Positions 60,701-64,000 of a stretch of 64,000 nucleotides of DNA are shown piece after piece. The DNA comes from Chromobotia macracanthus (taxonomy: Eukaryota > Chordata > Actinopteri > Cypriniformes > Botiidae). Under the pieces are notes generated by a model. The model had not been told where the DNA came from and did no database searches. It saw only the letters and a list, made by a program, of their open reading frames with translations. Every line of letters starts with the position of its first letter. The first letter of the stretch is position 1. Location of the stretch: contig JAZGTH010000100.1 of NCBI GenBank assembly GCA_036877525.1, positions 1,302,001-1,366,000 of the forward strand, written 5' to 3'. The translations under genes were made by a program, and so were the position numbers.

Positions 60701-62171
60701 ACCATAGAACTAAAGGTTTGTTTTGTTGAGGGGTCTCCATGTTGAAAAGATCCAGTTGAAGTCTGTGGTTGGGTTTTGGAACATGGCCGGTAAACCTTCT
60801 TGGATCAGCTAGAAACCAGCTACTGTGTTTGACTACCAATATAAACTTGATTTTTTTACCATTGATAACAGGGCTTTAAAGCTGAGCTTGATAAAACTTT
60901 GGCTTTTATAAACATGTGCTATTTAAACCACATTGCTTTTTAAACACATTGAAGTGCCTTGATTTATTTTTATACCTGGAAAGAAAGCCAAACACAGTTT
61001 CATTTTGAGGATCCCTACCAGCATTTTTTTTATTGGATTTTAACATAACTCTCATAGTTTTAGAGGTGCAAAGTCTTCATATGTCTTCCATCAAGAAAAC
61101 TTCTCCTCTAGTTAGCCTCCAGTAATAACTTCCTGTATGCTGTAGCTGAGCAATGCTTAATATCAGCTTGTAAACATTTCTCTGAACAATTACCTAATTC
61201 GTTTCTCTGATGGCGAAGGCTGGCCAAAGATACGCCATTCGTTCCGGTTGGCATTAACAAGTTGGCATGACAGTGAACTATTTTAGCACATTTAGTTCTT
61301 TGCCATTTAGTCACAAAGTGTGCTAACATAGGCATTATGTAAGATGTTCTCAGAACGTTGGCTAATGTTCTGTAAAATTTGCCTTAACGTTATCAAAAAT
61401 GAACTCTTCTGAACTTTTTAACATTATATATTATATATCCAAAACATTATTTTTAAGTTGCTAGTGAAACATTTTAAAAACGTTACAGAATTTTAAAAAA
61501 TTTGAATAAAGTTATTATATATCCCAGTAATAATTTAAATGCAGAGGTCACATTTCGGGTATGGGTTACCATATCTGACAAATATGTCACTTTCACATTT
61601 AAAAATATGTATCTATTTCCATTTATAATAATAACTTAAAGATGTATAATCTTTTGAAAAAGGTTGCATTAAAAAATCCACTTTAACTCGAAGATCATTC
61701 TGATGGGCATGAAACTTCTGGATTTATACATCTGTAACTCTGTTTTCTGACCCTTTGTTTGGCTCTTACAGGAAATGATGACCAAGCTTATAACTGAGAC
61801 ACCAGACCACCCCATTCCTTTTCTCATTGGCCATCTGCAGACCAAGCAGGAGAGTCCAGGCAGGATCCAGAGAACTCTGTCGGGTTCCGCTGCATTGTGG
61901 GCTGATAGCTCCTCCGGTGGGTTTAGTTCACTGCCCTGCAAGCTGTTTGGCAGAAATATGTGCACACATGCTAAAACATTGATCTCTCATGGTTATCTGT
62001 TGTAGCGAAATAAGCGTTTTTTTCCATCTCTCTCTGTAGAATACAAAGGCACACGACGGGACTCCATGGGCTATGAGAAACCTTGGCAGATCCACCCCAA
62101 AAAGCCCAAGAAATCAAAGAGTGACCTGGCTGTATCCAACATCTCCCCACCCTCCTCTGAGTCCAAATCAC
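52659..62171 (+). CDS. c8orf34: c8orf34 orthologue, 5' part (3 coding exons), RIIa-fold protein
   Basis: Exons 52659-52727, 61772-61916 and 62040-62171 encode the first 115 residues; the last base starts a codon completed beyond the window. Residues about 8-46 ([16 protein letters not shown], then [22 protein letters not shown]) have the RII-alpha dimerisation/docking pattern, as in PKA regulatory subunits and DPY30-like proteins. This is followed by [12 protein letters not shown], a basic [19 protein letters not shown] segment and a Ser-rich stretch, all as in human C8orf34. The molecular role of this family is not established; AKAP-helix binding is only an inference from the fold. The neighbour prex2 in the same orientation repeats the human gene order. 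Confidence 0.93.
54428..54670 (+). repeat. TTAAAGGAACAG-type element, copy 5 (best preserved)
   Basis: CACCTAAAAGGACGGTTCAT, CCAAAAATGAAAATTGTTAT, CATTTACTCACCCTTATTTT and CAGTGAATGGTGACCGAGGC, ending TTGGTGAACTGTCCCCTTAG, an inverted terminus. Confidence 0.8.
56600..56715 (+). repeat. CCATTGGCTGAGC-type repeat, copy 2
   Basis: CTGCCATTGGTTGGACAGAC, AGATAGCCCCCCCC and GCTATTGGTTGAGCTAAAGC match 44611-44725 in order. Confidence 0.55.
57736..57769 (+). repeat. (AT)17 microsatellite
   Basis: 34 nt of uninterrupted AT flanked by TG-rich sequence. Confidence 0.97.
59255..59780. repeat. Diverged interspersed element, class unassigned
   Basis: It opens with TTTAGCAGACACTTTTATCC + AAAGCAATGG, the core shared by many fish SINE tails, and continues with GGTTGTGACGGTCTCAGCAG and AGTTCATTCCATCAGGGAGG. 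This wording looks repetitive rather than genic. Boundaries and class are uncertain. Confidence 0.45.
61335..61535 (+). repeat. AACGTT-rich MITE-like element, copy 9 (left part)
   Basis: GATGTTCTCAGAACGTTGGC then CTTAACGTTATCAAAAATGA and ATATATTATATATCCAAAAC. The right end is missing. Confidence 0.75.
61772..61916 (+). CDS. c8orf34: c8orf34 coding exon 2
   Basis: 145 bp after ggctcttacag, encoding [18 protein letters not shown] through LWADSSS. It completes the docking fold and adds the conserved [12 protein letters not shown]. The donor is gtgggt; a 9.0-kb intron precedes it. Confidence 0.95.
62040..62171 (+). CDS. c8orf34: c8orf34 coding exon 3
   Basis: 132 bp, 123 bp after exon 2, encoding [16 protein letters not shown] through SPPSSESKS and the first base of the next codon. 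RRDS at 62054-62065 fits the PKA consensus RRxS. PKKPKKSK is a basic patch and may be a nuclear localisation signal. The acceptor is tctctgtag and the donor gtgagt. Confidence 0.95.
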
Positions 62172-64000
62172 GTGAGTATGACAAACCAAAGAATCTAATG
62201 TCTGAGTTGTTTTAGTGAACACATCTGAGATAAGCCATGATTAGAGATACTGGGATCAGACTGTATAGACATCAGTCAACATCCACCCTATGGAGTTCTA
62301 TGTGCAAGAGAGAGCTCTGAAAGATTTTTATTGCTGAGGCAATAAGCTGTATCAGAGCCAGGGTTAAAGTCTTTAATAATTGAAGCTGATGCTCCTCTAC
62401 TGACGACAGTGCTATTTCTGAGTAGAGGCTGTCGGCCAGTTTTTAGGAAATAGCACTAAGGTAGATGGCAGATACCCAGCCAACAGGGAATGTTCTCAGA
62501 ACATTGGCTAATGTTCTCAAAAAGTTCTCTGAAAGCATTTGAAATGTTCTTGCAATAACGTTATAACAGTAATGGTAACAGTAACTTTTTTCATACCAAA
62601 AAAGTTATTCTTAAGTTGTTAGTGGAACAGTTTAAAATGTTACAGAATATATACCGAATACATAAATATACAGAAATATCTTTCAAAATAGCATTTTTAA
62701 CATTTTTATTACTTAAGGTAAACATTAGGAAAATGTTCTTACAACCTGAAATTGTTAACTGGGTATTTGTGTCTAAACAGTGGGCGTGTCTTTGCTCATC
62801 TGCATTTACTGTGATGGTGTTAACAACAGAGAACATCTTTGGTTTTAGTTTTATACTTTTTTTTATAATGGGTTGGGTCAGTCTGATTGCTGCTTATAAG
62901 AATGTACTGTATGTTTGTGGTTTCCAGGAAGTAATACAACACATAATGAGTCCAGAGGTTGCTGTGAAGAACATGCAAAATAAACATGGTGTAATTTATA
63001 TGCTGCTCTGAATATGAACTGTTGCCCTCATTTTCCTGGTTATACATGGCACGGAAAAGCAACTTGGTTGCATCAAGAAAATTCATTTGGTGGACACTTC
63101 TCACTCTGATATAGACCTACAAGACATTGTTGCTTTGAAATTCTGTCATGATTTTATGTTGACCAAGCTTAAAGACACAAGCACCATCTTTGAAGCGACT
63201 AATCAAAGTTTATTTTATTTTAAACATTCCATTTAGGGGCCGGAGCTATCAGAAATGTAAATAATAAACCAAATGGCATGGTCTCCCAAAGTGATTTTGC
63301 AGAAAAAACACAGTTAAATGCTGAAAATTTGTAGATAATCCAAGGCTGAGACTGTGCTTTTCCAAAAATGTTTTTTGTCATAATGCCAAATCGGTGCACG
63401 GGGAAGAAAACTCAAGTCGTCCTGACAACACAGCCTTTGTACTGTGCCTGGCCACAGTACTGTCTCTCAACATTTAAAGCAATTAGAGAGGCTTACAGAA
63501 TGTGGAAGTGAAAACACCCTTTGGAAAACAATTTGTGCTACTTGCGCCACATTGAAAAAAACGCCTTCAAGTCACAGCAGCAGCAACACAGTTAGCTTGA
63601 TGTCACGAACATTCTAAATTATTCAGTGTTACACTTTCTGCCGCAAGTGCTCTTTCTGAGGCTTACAGATCTGTGCACGTTTGTGTTTTTGCACTGGCTT
63701 TGCACAGAACAAATGTAAAAAAAACATGCCGAGTTTTTCTTCCCCAGCAGTTGTCAGGAGTATGATGGACAAAGTAAGAGTTTATTGAAATGCTCAGAGC
63801 AGAGAACATACTAGATGTTCAGTCAGAATAGTGACTGCTGTGGGTTTTAGTTTAGTTTGAGCCAATTGATTGGAAACAAGAACAGTTTATGGTACTGCAA
63901 GACCCTGGGGCTCCAGCCACTCAGAGTCCCAGACCTTGGAAGGGACTTGTATGCAGTATGAACATTTACTGAAGCCTGTTTTCACCAGGCAGTGATAAAT
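62172..64000 (+). other. c8orf34 intron 3 (5' part)
   Basis: It runs off the window. One MITE-like copy is at 62476-62764. I looked for the next exon (expected to begin with a Leu-Pro-Arg-Ser-like sequence and an acceptor) and did not find it. Confidence 0.75.
62476..62764 (+). repeat. AACGTT-rich MITE-like element, copy 10 (near full length)
   Basis: CCCAGCCAACAGGGAATGTT at the left and ACAACCTGAAATTGTTAACT + GGGT at the right, with recognisable inverted termini 289 bp apart. Confidence 0.8.

Larger units (their letters stand above)
52728..61771 (+). other. c8orf34 intron 1 (9044 bp)
   Basis: Contains a TTAAAGG-type element (54428), a CCATTGG-type repeat (56618), an AT microsatellite (57736), a diverged element near 59255-59780 and a MITE-like fragment (61335). 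The open frames at 57656-58066 have no recognised homology. Confidence 0.75.

Noticed and set aside
62616..63104. 131- and 94-codon ORFs on opposite strands
   Set aside because: The first part is a MITE-like element and the rest is AT-rich, hydrophobic by composition; no exon boundaries or homology.

Overview
This is vertebrate nuclear DNA and almost certainly from a teleost, most likely a cypriniform (carp, minnow or zebrafish relative). It is AT-rich and intron-dominated, with long CA, TA and CT microsatellites, tRNA-derived SINEs and several foldback or MITE-like families typical of cyprinid genomes. I see no prokaryotic, viral, CRISPR or operon-type features.

Region 1 (1 to about 51,500, + strand) is the 3' part of the gene for P-Rex2, a PIP3- and Gbeta-gamma-dependent Rac guanine-nucleotide exchange factor. 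I placed 24 coding exons (501-50227). All have GT/AG boundaries and all junctions keep the frame, giving 1006 residues and a TGA stop. They encode PDZ1, PDZ2, an acidic Ser-rich linker and the inositol-polyphosphate-4-phosphatase-like C-terminal half. The catalytic DH-PH and DEP domains must lie upstream of the window. The 3' UTR is about 1.3 kb and ends at an AATAAA at 51472.

Region 2 (about 51.5-52.66 kb) is a short intergenic segment. It ends in a CpG-rich stretch that is the probable promoter and 5' UTR of the next gene.

Region 3 (52,659 to past 64,000, + strand) is the 5' part of the orthologue of human C8orf34, a poorly characterised protein with an RII-alpha-type dimerisation/docking fold. 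Three coding exons are present and the gene continues beyond the window. PREX2 followed by C8orf34 in the same orientation matches human 8q13. This synteny separately supports calling the first gene prex2 rather than prex1.

The rest is intron, carrying about ten copies of an AACGTT-rich MITE-like element, a second ACCAGC-rich family, a third family beginning TTAAAGGAACAGTTCACCC, two tRNA-derived SINE families, a 30-bp minisatellite, a 43-bp tandem repeat, and microsatellites close to splice sites.

I found no clearly new biological system. The points most worth a second look are the intact CX5R signature in the P-Rex2 pseudo-phosphatase region with its Arg codon split by a 7-kb intron, a NAGNAG acceptor, a (CA)30 tract 8 nt after a weak splice donor, a 30-bp minisatellite 20 nt after another donor, the very compact prex2-c8orf34 spacing, and an RRxS site in the RIIa-fold protein.
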